Assembly: GCA_023653785.1 (NCBI GenBank)
Contig: JAMKCH010084879.1
Coordinates: 30,540-94,539, forward strand
DNA from: Ophioderma brevispina
Taxonomy: Eukaryota; Echinodermata; Ophiuroidea; Amphilepidida; Ophiodermatidae
Length of the DNA: 64,000 bases
Reading direction: 5' to 3'
The notes below the pieces were generated by a model. That model saw only the letters and a program-made list of their open reading frames with translations. It was not told the DNA's origin and searched no databases. A program made the translations under genes and the position numbers. Shown piece after piece: positions 27,521-39,284 of this stretch (the first letter of the stretch is position 1; each line of letters opens with the position of its first letter).

Positions 27521-28741
27521 TTATTGCTTTTTGGAACGCACCAGTATACAATGTCTAGTCATTTTTTATGGCGACTTCGCTGTGAGGGACAAGTCACGTT
27601 TAACTGCAACCTACTTTTCATTGTGAACTTTAAGTCTGCATCAGAAGATTTCCGAATATATCTTCAATTTGTGTAATAATTAAACATAGTCAAGCTTAAT
27701 AAAGATAGTACCTAAAATGCTTAATCCAAATTTGAGAATGACCTCGATTTTTTCGTTTTTTATATGTCAAGTAAATATTTTTAGTATTACGTCCCATAGA
27801 TACTGTGTATAACAAAATTCCGGAATCCGTCAATTTTTAAACAAGTTGTGATTTTCTATATGAAGGAATTCGATTTCAGCTTAGCATTTCCACACATTAT
27901 ATTATATGGACAAGTCATTAATGTACATGTAAAAAAAACACGATTTTTTGGAAATTGAGGGCGCCCTCCTCAAGGAAATCTCTGAGTCGGACTCTTACGC
28001 ACATCAAAGTGGTGACTTTAGTATACTATTAAAAGAACGTTTGTGGTATTTTGATTGCCTATTCGCTCCCTTGCAAATAGTTGGACTATTTGTGGTCACA
28101 TGACGCACATTTAACCAATCAATGAACATGAATATATTAATGGGGGAAAATCGGTCTATATCTGGTGTGAGACGGCACGGAATTAGCCTAGCATGAAATC
28201 TTCTATATATACAATGGATCATAGTCTAGTCTAACTCATGAATAAATATTCCAAGGATACACCGAAAATCTTGGAACATAGGCAGTGGATAACTCTCTAA
28301 ATGTAACTGAGTGAAAAGTTACTTTTTTATGAAGTGTCTACAATGTGCACTCCAACTGAGTGAAATTGCAGCCTTTCGATAGTGAATTCCACTTCTTTTT
28401 GACTCTTACGAGTATACGGCACATTAGAAAGGGTGTAATCCGTTCCATTTTACTCTTTCTACTTCATTCTATTGCAGTGATCGCTTTAATATAATTGTTT
28501 CCACCTCCTACTTAGCAACTTTTAAGGGGTGCTTTTCTAAATGAAAAGCTCGTTAGGTTTGTTTTTTCTATAGATAAAGCCGACTTGTTTCTAGCTCGCG
28601 TCATCTTAGTTTGGCAATGTAGGTGGAATAAACTCAACATATATGAATAAGTGTTAAGCGATAAACTACAGCATAACGGAGACCTTTTGGCAATAGGCAT
28701 ACTAGAACTGAGTTGTTACATTCAATTCGTCTAAAACATAC
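27521..28741. other. Intron sequence of the channel gene
   Basis: No exon was recognised on the minus strand. The part 28300-28500 shows weak resemblance to the duplicated unit at 45512-46031 (GTGAAATTGCAG, GCAGTGATCGCT). Confidence 0.4.
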
Positions 28742-28831
28742 CTCAAGCACCAGTAAGTAGTTAGCAAATCCATATTCTAAAAGTGATGTGAATACAAATA
28801 TGAGGCATGTCGCCAACCATACATCAATTGC
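28742..28831 (-). CDS. Channel gene exon 8, transmembrane segment 3
   Basis: This is an intact exon of 90 bp (30 codons, phase 0 at both ends) with acceptor TCTCCTACAG and donor GTATGT. It reads AIDVWLATCLIFVFTSLLEY, then GFANYLLVLE, the classic TM3 of Cys-loop channels (AID.W...C..FVF..LLEY...NY). Exon 7 ends at LPAK, so the usual VSYVK-like five residues between the LP motif and AID are missing, unless an undetected 15 bp microexon lies in the 0.95 kb intron between 28832 and 29782. Confidence 0.93.
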
Positions 28832-29782
28832 CTGTAGGAGAAAAGAGAAATTAAATGAATGTTAATTTATTTTATCAAACTAATACAAATTCATAGGATT
28901 AATGGATGCGAATAAGCTCTAAGGCAGATTTCCAAAGCCGTCATCAATCATGTCTTGATAATATAAATGTACGTATATTTAGCAATAGCTTTTTGGATAC
29001 ATGGATCTTTTGTAAGGGTGCTTCTTGTACTTAGGCTCTTTAAGCATTGGCGTGAGACAGAATCTCAGAATAGGTTCGGTGGTGCATAACATGTATATAT
29101 GCATCTGAATGTATAGTAAATTACCCTTGGAAAATAGGCTGAAAAGATACACAATGAGTGTTACACGACGATGGTCGGGGAACAAGGGAACAAGCAACAT
29201 CCTTAAATGTGTTCATCACGATTTTGACATCTCTTTATAGACAGACTGTCGTGCAGAAACGTGCTTTCCCGAATTTCAATGAAATCAAATACGACATTTT
29301 ATATTTTCAATAACAATTTGGGCCTCTTAGGTAATTGCAGTTTTAGTTTATTTAAGTTAAGTGAATTTGGCAGAATACAGTAGCTAATTTAAACATCATG
29401 CAAGGAGGCTGGTAATTATGCGGAAATACCAACATTGATTTATTTATTGAAGTCATCCGTATTTAATATATAGAATAGTGAACCCTCGGATTAAAACCTT
29501 TCGGAACAAAAACCCTTCGAAAAAACCCAAAATAGCTTCCGAACTGCTGTCACGTTCCAGGACAAATTACTAGTAAATGATCCACGCGTATTCGGTTTAT
29601 TCCTTTTCAAAAGTAAATAGCATTTCGAGTTTGATAACGATTTAAGATACATTGTTACAATGGGTCCCCCTCAAGAATCGCAACGAGTGTGTTTTAATCA
29701 TCGAAGAGCTAATTAAGTAAATAGTGGACATAGATCAGACTGTAAAAATAAGAGAGAAAAAAGGAAAAGATTGTGAGTTTAC

Positions 29783-30017
29783 TTTGGCAGGTAGCTCACC
29801 ACCGGTAATGTTTCCCTGATCCACGGTCAGCGGAGTGACCGTAAGCCCGTGTTATTCCCCAGAGCGGACGCGGCTGGCGCTGCTTGAGCATCAATCCAGA
29901 AGGAGAGCCAGGCAACTAACCGAGAAGGACCTTAGGGATGTAGACAGTAAGGAAGAACGCCTGCATCTATCTCTCTGGCGCTTAAAATAGAAGGCTGCAC
30001 TGGCGTTTCCAATGGTC
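29783..30017 (-). CDS. Channel gene exon 7, TM1-TM2 exon with several frame breaks
   Basis: This 235 bp segment lies between a TTTACAG acceptor and a GTAAAC donor and is readable only across frames. In order it gives NASAAFYFKRQR (pre-TM1), AFFLTVYIPKVLLG (TM1), VAWLSFWIDAQAAPAASALG (end of TM1 to the TM2 start) and LTVTPLTVDQ..ITGGELPAK (TM2 and the TM2-TM3 loop). Each junction is a net one-base loss, as is the entry from exon 6, so four bases are missing in total. The exit phase then fits exon 8. At the pore start the anion-channel PAR motif reads PAA, so the 0' arginine is alanine. The exon is relatively GC-rich. Its identity is clear from the TM1/TM2 pattern, but the reading frame as given is not functional. 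Confidence 0.72.
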
Positions 30018-30465
30018 CTGTAAAGATGGATGTAAAGATACATAAATTGCTCAATTACAAAAAAAAAAGGTACGTCATGAGTCGTAAGGCAGTTGTTTGT
30101 TGAAGGACGACTGTAAAAGAACAGTGGCTGACTATAGAACAGATTTAGTGTTTCTGATTCTGTATCGATCTAGATAATGTAAAGGCACAAAGAGATATTT
30201 CTAGGTTTCCATATATTGATCATATCCCTGAATTGAAATCAAGTAGACTTAATGGCCTTCTTACTCGGTATTTGGCTTCTTTCTGAAATACCATAAACTG
30301 GAAAAAAGTGAAATGAAGTTGCTTATTTTTTAACTTTTATCGAGTGATATAAACATAAAATGACATCAGTGTAAAAAGTCCGACTTTTCCATTTTTAAGG
30401 TCCACGCGATATAAATATATCCGGTGCAACCTTAAAATGTACGATACAATCTATTAGCATTTCAA

Positions 30466-30865
30466 CCCCACACCCCATCACCCACACACTCGCACACCAC
30501 GTGAGCGCGGGGCGCGTGGACACACAAACGACACACACACCACCACACACACACCCACACACACCCACAAATAGTGCCATACCACAACTCCACCACCAGA
30601 TACCATCCACACCAACAGCACAACGACCATCGCTGCCAGCACCACCACCACCGCCGCCGCCGATCCACCACCACCATCGCCACCACCACACCGCACCACC
30701 ACCGCCCCCCCACCCTCACCACCACCACCACCACCAACCGCACCGCCGCACCGACCCCCCAGCGCCGCCACACACCGCCACACCACACACCGCCACCGCC
30801 ACCCCCCCAGCCACCACCACCACCACCACCAAGCGCCGCACCGCCGCCGCCGCCACCACCACATT
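30466..30865. repeat. CAC/CCG-rich low-complexity tract
   Basis: About 400 bp on the plus strand consist almost only of C and A with occasional T and G, mostly CAC and CCG triplets. It lies in the channel gene's intron between exons 6 and 7, so the pre-mRNA would be GGU/GGC-rich. His/Pro/Thr-rich frames on one strand and Gly/Trp/Val-rich frames on the other are artefacts of the triplet repeat. Confidence 0.95.
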
Positions 30866-31984
30866 GTTTGCCCGCTCATAGGAGGTTTTGACAAATATAC
30901 AGGATTAATAAAGTTTAAGGTAAATGTGGTGCGGTTGGATCAGCATTCGCCTCAATAAGCATTTAGTTGGGGTCGCCCAATGTTTTGTGCCACGTGGCAC
31001 GTCCTCTATCTGCTTGCCTTTCTCCACCAAGGCTTAAAATGGGGGTACCGTATATGCTGGGAATGTAAAACAAGACACACCAACATCCTGTGCGGAGGAG
31101 TGGCGACCCCCCCCCCCCCAACACAACATTATATGATGAAGTCTTGCTCTAACGCCAAAAACCGAGAGATGGCACTCCCCCTGCTGCGAAACAGTTTTAA
31201 GTGTTCCTTAATATTATAACGCTTATGATCCGTTCAGATTGCAATTAATCTCTGATATCGGTTTAATGCGATGGTTTCGATATTGTTATAATGTTGGTCC
31301 GGATTAACAATTAATTCCGGTCCAAAACACAGTTTATTTTGGACTTGGTAAACATAATAAGCAGTAGCACATGGAGACTGTAGACCCTGGGTTATAGACC
31401 TGAGACAAAGTGGCTTGATGACATCAAACATTCTGTAAAAGGTATGGACATTCAATTTATTACAGCTGTGCGTTATACAGAAAGCAACAGAGAACAAGGG
31501 AGACTCAAAATAGTTGGGAGGCCATCTCCGGGTCCTGCCTCAGGAGAAAGGTTTTAAAGTCAAGACTTACTCAGTTCAATCAAGCAACAAATTTAGATAA
31601 CTTTAAAGAAACAACAAGAAGGTAGATAACCTTTAAGTAGCTTTTTTTGCTTTCCTTTTTATCCTTTACTTTGAAAATAGCACACAATTATCCTGACGAT
31701 AAAAGTTTAAAACTAATCGTCAAAATAGCAGTTTTTAAAGGTGGCTCGAGCATCATGGCCGGGTTTTCTTAAGATTGCTCATTAATATTATAAAGATACA
31801 ATATTGTGTGGTTCAGTAATAATGTGCATATAATGTCAGATTTTCTTTTGATATGTTTGTGCAACTTATTTTGCTTTCATACGCGATACTCAGTATTTAA
31901 CAATAGAAGCAATAGACAATTGCATTGTGTTTTTAATTGCCTGGTGCTATTAATATTAAACATTTCAACATACATATAACAATG

Positions 31985-32070
31985 CGAGCACTTTCAGTAG
32001 CGTATGCGATATCAAACGGATGTTGCAGCAAAGGATCTTTACATGTCTCGTACCGGGTTCGAGTCCCTCT
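31985..32070 (+). repeat. Possible tRNA-derived SINE fragment
   Basis: The B-box GGGTTCGAGTCCC lies at 32048-32062 with a weak A-box-like stretch about 60 bp upstream. No cloverleaf could be drawn, so a functional tRNA is not claimed. Confidence 0.3.
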
Positions 32071-32728
32071 GGGCTTTAAAGTAATATTTTCTATTTTAAT
32101 CCGTGCTCTTTATCCTAGTTTTACACTGGTGCTCCTGTTCCCTCCAACATCTAAAACACAACGCTTTCCTGTAAATTCGTTCACTGAGTGTTGTAATTTC
32201 CCAAATGTGCTTAACGCCAAGCATTCAGTTGAAAAGCGTGATTCCTCCGTTGAATACATCTAAAAACCAGGATTTATTTTTCTTGCTAATGCATACATAA
32301 TTCAGACGCATGTGGGTATTATTCAAATACCTGATTAAACGAGTGTGAAGAACTTTTACGAACAAAATCCCAGAACAATATTTTAAAAGCACGCTTGCAT
32401 ATTAAACTTCGGCACCTTATTACATTTTAACCGAAAGCGGCTGTACACATGTAGTGTTTTGTGATAATTGATCGTGACGATGCACTTTAAAAGGGGAATG
32501 GGAACCTCTGCATGGGCATACTTATAGTGCGAAAGTACACACTGTGGTGAATTATCATAGGACGCTTTGTATCGTGAAGGTAAATATAGAAATATTTAGA
32601 AAGAAACTATGAATTATTCCCTTCACGAAGATAGAGCAGTCGTGACATTGCATGCGGTTTTAGCGTTACATCTCAGATTTTGTTTAAATATGTTCTTAAT
32701 TTGACTTAGAATAAATGACATATGCATG

Positions 32729-32735
32729 TATATGG

Positions 32736-32768
<33 letters not shown>

Positions 32769-32892
32769 TGTATGTATGTATGTATGTATGTATTTATTTA
32801 TGTATGTATGTATAGAAGTATGTATGTATGTATGTATGTATGTATGTATGTATGTATGTATGTATGTATTTATGTATGTATGTTTCTAGGTA
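32729..32892. repeat. (TGTA)n microsatellite
   Basis: About 160 bp of TGTA/GTAT repeats with a few interruptions (TTTA, AGAAG), ending in TAGGTAGG. Confidence 0.97.
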
Positions 32893-32971
32893 GGTAGGTT
32901 TTGAGCTTTAGATCTATCTTTTAGATCTATCTTTTTAAAAACATGTAGGTATGTGGGTCTATGTGCGGATA

Positions 32972-34747
32972 CAGGCTGTCCCAAAAAATGTTAACACTTG
33001 GAACGACGGAATTTTGATAACAAGAAAAGTACAAATGGGTCTTTGTTTGGTAGTTCGTTGAAGCCAATAAAACAAGCTTTAATTTGCCATTTATTTCATT
33101 CCATTCCGATACGTAAACAAAAGATATGCTTCATCAATTGAGAAGGGCAAAATCAACTTCCTGTTTCACTTGAACATTTGGAATGCATATGCAACATGAA
33201 TAACACTTGGCCTCATATCACATCTTCTTTCCATCTTAAACAGAAAACAAACATATGTTGCATTGTTGTGCATTAGGAAAGACTGCGAGCTTTTCCTGCC
33301 ATCGTGTTTAACCAAACGTTCATCGTTGGGTCTACCACAACTGGCTCTTCTACCAGAGACTGTTGGCTTGGGTTCTAACCATTCTTGTCCGTGGATCTGT
33401 CTGTCCTGCTACTGGTGCATGATGTGTCTTTATTTTCCAATCGGCATGCTTCATTAGTCATGTATACTTATTATCGTAAGTTTCTCTTTTCTTTTGTTTG
33501 TTTACTTTAGTGTTTTTGGTGTTTATTTTGCCTATAGAATCTGAAGATTTTCTTGAGAATCCAATTAAGGAAGTGTCTGATGGTGGGTTGTTAGTTTGGG
33601 TGGTGTTTTAACATTCTGGGTTTGGCGATTTAATAAGATTACTCTGCATGAAAGTGGAACTGACTGAATTAATATTAAGGGGGAATCCTAGTTCAAAGGG
33701 GGGATGTTTTTCCGATTAGATTTTGACAAAAAGTGTTCCTCTACGCTCAGCTCCAAATTGCTTTTTGTTCATCTCAATAGGATGAATACTGTTTCAGTTT
33801 CCAAATCCATACGCCATAATAACATTTGCGGACTTACATTCTCAAACTTAGTGCGTTTTTCTCCATGTTTGTTTTTTCGCAATTTGTCACCACGGGACCA
33901 GTCATACCTTAAGAACCATAGGGGGTAGGCCACTTCATTTTGCATGTTTTTTCTCTATCTTTTTAGGAGCACACACTGAACCCAATTATTGAAATTAAAC
34001 CCTGGGAACATGTCATTTGATCGGTTGACCAAAAACCATAATTTGGTTTCTGCTGCTTAGATGTAACCGGCCTTTACACTGCTACATGCTGTATGGGGTA
34101 TATTTTGGTATGACTAGCTTTAAATCTCAGCTCCAAATGGCTTTTGTTTCATCTCAATAGGATAAAAGATTTTGGACGTATTATTTGTCACGTATGAAAT
34201 GGATAAATTTGACAATCCAAGCTTGGCGGCCGTTCCCATGGCTCAACGGGTCACAAGTTCCGAATTTCGCATGGGAATTGTAGCAACAGGGTTTAGGGTA
34301 CGCATACAAACATTAACACTGAGAACTACTTCTGATAGTGAGGAAAAAAAGTTTTTTGAAATGTGTTGGTCGTCGGACGAGGATTGTGATCATAAAGACA
34401 ATGCTCACACTTTATGCCAATAATGAAGTTCAAAAGCAATGTCAATATCTTCAATAGGTTCAATTGTCAATCAATAACACAATCAATATCCCAATTTTGA
34501 GTATGTTACAAAATCACGTTTCACACAATCTTACAAATGTAACCATTGCAAATCGGACCAATCCGAATTTGTACTCTCCCTTTGACCAAGCATATCTTTT
34601 GTTCTACATATCGCATTGAATGAAATAAACGGCAAATTAAAGCTTATTTAGTTAGCTTTAAGAGCATATCAAACAAAGTGTACGTGTACCTTAGTTTTTT
34701 ACAAAATGCCTGTGTCCCGAGTGTTAACATTTTTTTGGGACAGCCTG
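32972..34747. mobile_element. Mariner-like element with TA target duplication, no intact transposase
   Basis: The left end CAGGCTGTCCCAAAAAA and the right end, reversed, CAGGCTGTCCCAAAAAAAT are nearly identical, each followed by TGTTAACACT. TA flanks both sides (32970-32971, 34748-34749). The length of 1.78 kb suits an autonomous element, but no DDE motif was recognised in the short frames inside, so it is decayed or nonautonomous. Confidence 0.8.
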
Positions 34748-35073
34748 TATGCACATGCACATACATGTGTATGTAACGATCTATGCGATTTGATATTATT
34801 TCCACTCATCTTCAAAACTGCGATTTTTATGAAAATGTGTAGTAGTTAATAACATTTTGTTTTCCCAATGTATTTTTCCCAAACCGTGATAATTTGTAAA
34901 CACATGTTCAAATTATAATTTTGTTCCAAATGTGTTAAGACCAACCTCATATTTTGGCAAACCGTGTTAAATATAACAAAATAGAAAGGACGCCCTCAGG
35001 GTAAGCGTGCAAGTACTGCGATCATAATGGGACAATAGCTCATATTATTTCTATTGACACATGGAATCAGAAA

Positions 35074-35497
35074 TGGGCCATTCTTCGGTCACGTGTGTGA
35101 CCAAAAATCGGTGATTTTTTACTTTCAGCCCATGCTGTTTTGTCAACGTAACCAATCTGTTATTACTTTTTACATTATTAATAACCTTCAGTCCAAACCT
35201 AACCAAAAATAATGTTTCCACTTTTGGTAGATTGGTTATTTTGTCATGGTTTCCCCCAAAAGTTTGGTCACGTGTGTGACCATCTGATTGTCACAAACGT
35301 GACCGAACTTTATTTCCCCCCCATGATGAAATAACCAATCAAGTGAAAGTGGATACATTATTTTTGGTTAGGCTTAGACTCAAGGTTATTAATAATGTAA
35401 AAAAGAATAACAGATTTGTTACGTTGACAAAACAGCATTGGGTTGAAAGTGAAAAATCACCGGTTTTTGATCACAAACGTGACCGAAGAATGGCCCA
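35074..35497. mobile_element. Full-length foldback element (424 bp)
   Basis: Almost the whole element is one palindrome. TGGGCCATTCTTCGGTCACG at the left is repeated reversed at 35478-35497, and the arms pair through ACAAAACAGCA, ATTATTAATAACCTT and AACCAATC blocks to a short centre near 35285. The motif GGTCACGTGTGTGACC appears twice. Confidence 0.88.
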
Positions 35498-38462
35498 ATG
35501 CACAGTTTGCTATGTCTCAGATGCATAGATCTTGTTCTCTACCGCGACCTTAAACTCTTTGAATCATTTATACACTCTTCCTGTACAAAGTACTTACAGA
35601 GCCATAAGTCGCGAACTACGTATACGAGGATATAACAAGCTATTCTTTTTCATGAATCCTGTGCCAGTAGCTAGAAACAAGGTCGAAAAACTGTCATCAA
35701 AATATAAACAATTTTAAATGTTTATCTTTGTATTTCGTGTGTTAAAGGTCCCAGGAAATGAGATGATTAACCTACTCCAAATCTTGTGGGACATTCCATT
35801 GCAATAAACAGGGCCAGAAAAAGAATACACTGCCAGTGGCATCATTTGTGAAACTATTGATTATTAGTCAGTGTCATGAATAGATTCACACCAGTCCATG
35901 GTGTTTTAAAAAAAAAAAAAAAAAAAAAAAAATGTATCAATAGAGAGGTTTAGATGCCATGTTTGACGTGTGTGCTTGTACTTGGAATGTGCAAATCTTT
36001 TGTTCATGGATCGATAGAACAACAGATTTTCACGTTTTGTGTACCCGCATTGCATCTGGCATCTAATGTACTCTAATCTAATTCGCGTCGTGTGCATGTG
36101 ACCTCATGTGAGTATCTGGGCGTGTTAGACATTCAACATTAAAACATTTGTCGTATATAATGTCCTATGGGAAAGCTCAGCAATTGGTACCAAAATTGTT
36201 CTCTATGAGATGCTGAACATTTGACAAATATTATACGACATCAACAATTTGAAACAACTACCAACTTGCAAGCGATGACATATGGAAATGTCAACGCTGG
36301 CATGGGATCTAATGAGACATTTTTTGAAAAAAAAAGCAGCATCGGTGTTTTGATGGATTGCGTGATTTTCCATACAACATTCCGATCGTTTCGATCTTTT
36401 AATTAGATCTTGGGTATATGAGGAACTCGCTTGTGCAAACTCCATGACAGTTAAGGACTGCAATAACCACGTATTAATTTTTCTCTCTGAAGTGAGCGTG
36501 TTAGTTTCAAAGTTTTACATCGGTTTGAAAATTGCAAACCCTTCAAAAAAGTCTGAATGTAGTAACACAAAGGTGTAGCCGTATCGATTGAAATTTTATT
36601 GTGGTCAATATTGTTAACCTGTACGTGCTTTTCCAAAGTATGTTAACCTGAAGTGCTTTTCAGATATCGTAAAGTAACCCTTTTGGTCCATCTAAACTGC
36701 ACGATGTGGATCCGGGTTATGTTCATATGGTACGGCTTGCAATTACATACAGTATATATAAATGACCGGGAATGTACATGTATACGGGCCATCTTGTCTT
36801 GCTGCATGTTCTGATACAGGTCGCATATCCTAACCAATTCTTATAAGCGGCATGACCATGTCAAACATCAACCCCCAAATGACAAATAGTATAATACTTG
36901 TAAATGATAAAACTAGAAATGGTTTGGCTGGCAATGTAAAGAGTAGCTTGGTGTGGTGTTCAAAGTAAAACGCTTTAGCAAGGAGAAACCAAATTGCTAT
37001 CTAACGAAATTGAGAAAATACCTAGGGTTGTTTGAAAGGTCCATGTTGAGTTCCGGATAGAGATAATTGCAATTTGGTTTTCCTTAAAAGGTTATTTTTT
37101 TTAAATGAACCTTCATTTTGCACCACAATGTGGGGCTGTGGCTGCCGTACTTTTAATCAGAGATTTTAATCAAGACTATTTTAGGTGGCGATTGATACCT
37201 CTATGATGAGTTCTCCGACAATGGACAGTACGATACAGAAGGGTTCCAGGGAGCATTGTATTTTCTGTAATTTTGAACAAAGCGTCCAAATTGACCAATT
37301 AAAAATACTTAAACAGAATTTGATTGTCAAATTTGATTGGGACGGACTGTAGAACATACTGTAGAACATAAATACAAAGCTTGTATTTCTGGGTTACATA
37401 CTAGTGGATTTGATTTTATCTGATGCAAATTATAGCAATCCGGACATTTGAAACGTATGCCCATTTCTCAAACTATTCAAATTAGTTTTACTTAAATGTT
37501 TCCGCAGGGGAAATGTAGGTACTTGGACACAGCAATAAACTCAAGCAGGCGTTTTTTGCGGCGCAGCAGACATATTACACTCTGTCATATTTGGAAAAAA
37601 AAGACATTCGTATTTGTCAGAGCTTATTATTTAGCATCTTAACTTGACTTTGATAAGACAAGCGTTCTTAGGACGTTGAGAAAGCATAGAGATTTCTCTC
37701 ACTGCATTAACGGCCAACGCCAAGCTCGACTAAGGCGACCAGCAAAGTATGTAATGAAAAACTTTTACAGCAATAGTAACTCATTTTTAATGACACACGC
37801 CTTCATGTTTTGATGTTGAGATTTTGTATTTAATTGAACAAAACCCCAAGTAATTTAGCTGTAATTGTTTTGGAACAACACTTATTTTGTTGATCATGTT
37901 TTGTGTCGCCCTGTCAAGGATTCAGAGGCACATACTATATACAAATCATTCTCTCTAGCTGTCTGCCACACTACCTATCTGGATGTTAAAGTGGCGTAAA
38001 CATGTTTTGGTGCTAGTAAAAACACTCGATCATGCAATCGGGTGATGAGGTCAAAGATCATATTCCAAGGTCAAAGGCCATCTCACGTCAGGTTGTAAGG
38101 AAAGCTCATGTAGTAATCGCGAAAGCAAACAACACTAGTGGTTCGAGAACCACTTTGTTTTAAGGGGTAATTTTAAGTAAGACTCCGGTTCATGGCGCTT
38201 GAACCGTTTCATTGTGTAGAACAAAAGAAACTGGTTTCAGCCAGAAAGAACCGGGCGGGACTGACGTAACCGGTACTTGATTTTGAAACTACTCCTAACA
38301 TGTAATTGGTGACATTTTTTGAGACACCTGTTGTGTAGAATAATATCAAAACATAAAATATTTGTCATATTCTATTATTGCTTTCATTTTATTTAGAATA
38401 TTTTCAGAAAGCTCATACAAACCTTTTCAAGAATCGACCGTAGATAATGCCGAAAACATTAC

Positions 38463-38751
38463 CAGGGCCGTACGAGGATTATTTTTGGTCGATGCGGGGA
38501 CTTCGAAAAAGTGGACCTTTTTAGGTAAAAGTGGACCTTATCCCCTAAAATGGTCCTTTTTTGGACTTTTTGAACATTTTATCACCAAAGAGTGGATTTT
38601 GTGTCAAAATTCGCTAAAATTGTGACCTTTTTTAAATATTAAAAAAATACACAAAAAAGTGGGACCTTTGTCCCTTTTGTGGAATTTTTTTTTTTTTGGG
38701 GGGGGGGGGGGAGCGACCATACCCACTGCACCCACCCTGCGTACGGGCCTG
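38463..38751. mobile_element. hAT-like nonautonomous element with 8 bp target duplication
   Basis: The left end is CAGGGCCGTACGAGG and the right end, reversed, CAGGCCCGTACGCAGGG. The flanks AACATTAC (38455-38462) and AACATTAT (38752-38759) match at seven of eight bases. The interior is low-complexity, with a T12-G14 block at 38686-38711. It lies 82 bp from exon 6. Confidence 0.72.
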
Positions 38752-38832
38752 AACATTATACAAAAGTGACGACAAGAACCCCTAGTATAGTGAAAACATT
38801 TATTTTGCCTTCATGAATCAGCTCAAACTTAC

Positions 38833-38964
38833 CGACGGCATATTCTTCAATGGTTAAGCTAGAAGTACGGTTTATTAGGTCAAACCTTGGTATTGATAAT
38901 CCTGTTTCTATGTTGATGTCAGTGTCGTTAATTGAAAGCACTAGATCTTTTGTGGTATAAGCAT
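38833..38964 (-). CDS. Channel gene exon 6, loop B to loop C
   Basis: This is an intact 132 bp exon (two bases, 43 codons, one base) with acceptor GATTTGCAG and donor GTAAGT. With the last base of exon 5 it reads YAYTTKDLVLSINDTDINIE, then TGLSIPRFDLINRT and SSLTIEEYAVG. The Y-A-Y..KDL segment corresponds to loop B, L.IP.FDL to the strand before loop C, and EEYAVG to the end of loop C. Glycine receptors have two extra cysteines here (a second disulfide) and about two more residues. Both cysteines are absent, so the protein is not a typical glycine receptor subunit. Confidence 0.9.
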
Positions 38965-39093
38965 CTGCAAATCAAAAAGGTACTGTTTTTTATTATGGGC
39001 ACTGTACAGAATCTATTATGTCTTTTAAGGGCGTTTCAGTAAGCTGATACACCCGCCTCCTACGAATTCCGTGATTCAATACGGTGTGCCGCC

Positions 39094-39284
39094 CTTGGCG
39101 TAGCCACTTTTTTTTCTCCGGGGGGGGGCAAAGGGGGCACTTATATTTCAGGGGGGGGCAGAGCCATATATTAAAATTTGTTAGTATAGTATATGCCTAT
39201 GTAAATCACTAATTTTTCAGGGGGGCAAGATTCCCCACATGGGGTGGGGGGCAGCCCCCTGCCCCCCCTCGGCTACGCCCCTGG
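39094..39284. mobile_element. hAT-like MITE with perfect 8 bp target duplication
   Basis: The element runs from CTTGGCGTAGCC to GGCTACGCCCCTGG, so the ends are inverted copies. GTGCCGCC flanks both sides exactly (39086-39093 and 39285-39292). The interior is rich in G-runs and C-runs. Confidence 0.82.

Noticed and set aside
28004..28222. DIDRFSPINIFMFIDWLNV as a candidate TM4
   Set aside because: Hydrophobic but lacks the FN..YW pattern and splice context; superseded by 18917-19150.
30395..30894. Overlapping open frames on both strands, up to 138 codons, rich in His/Pro/Thr or Gly/Trp/Val
   Set aside because: They are translations of a CAC/CCG triplet repeat, which is open in several frames by chance.
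32715..32897. 60-codon frame of repeated Tyr-Val-Cys-Met
   Set aside because: It is the (TGTA)n microsatellite read as codons.
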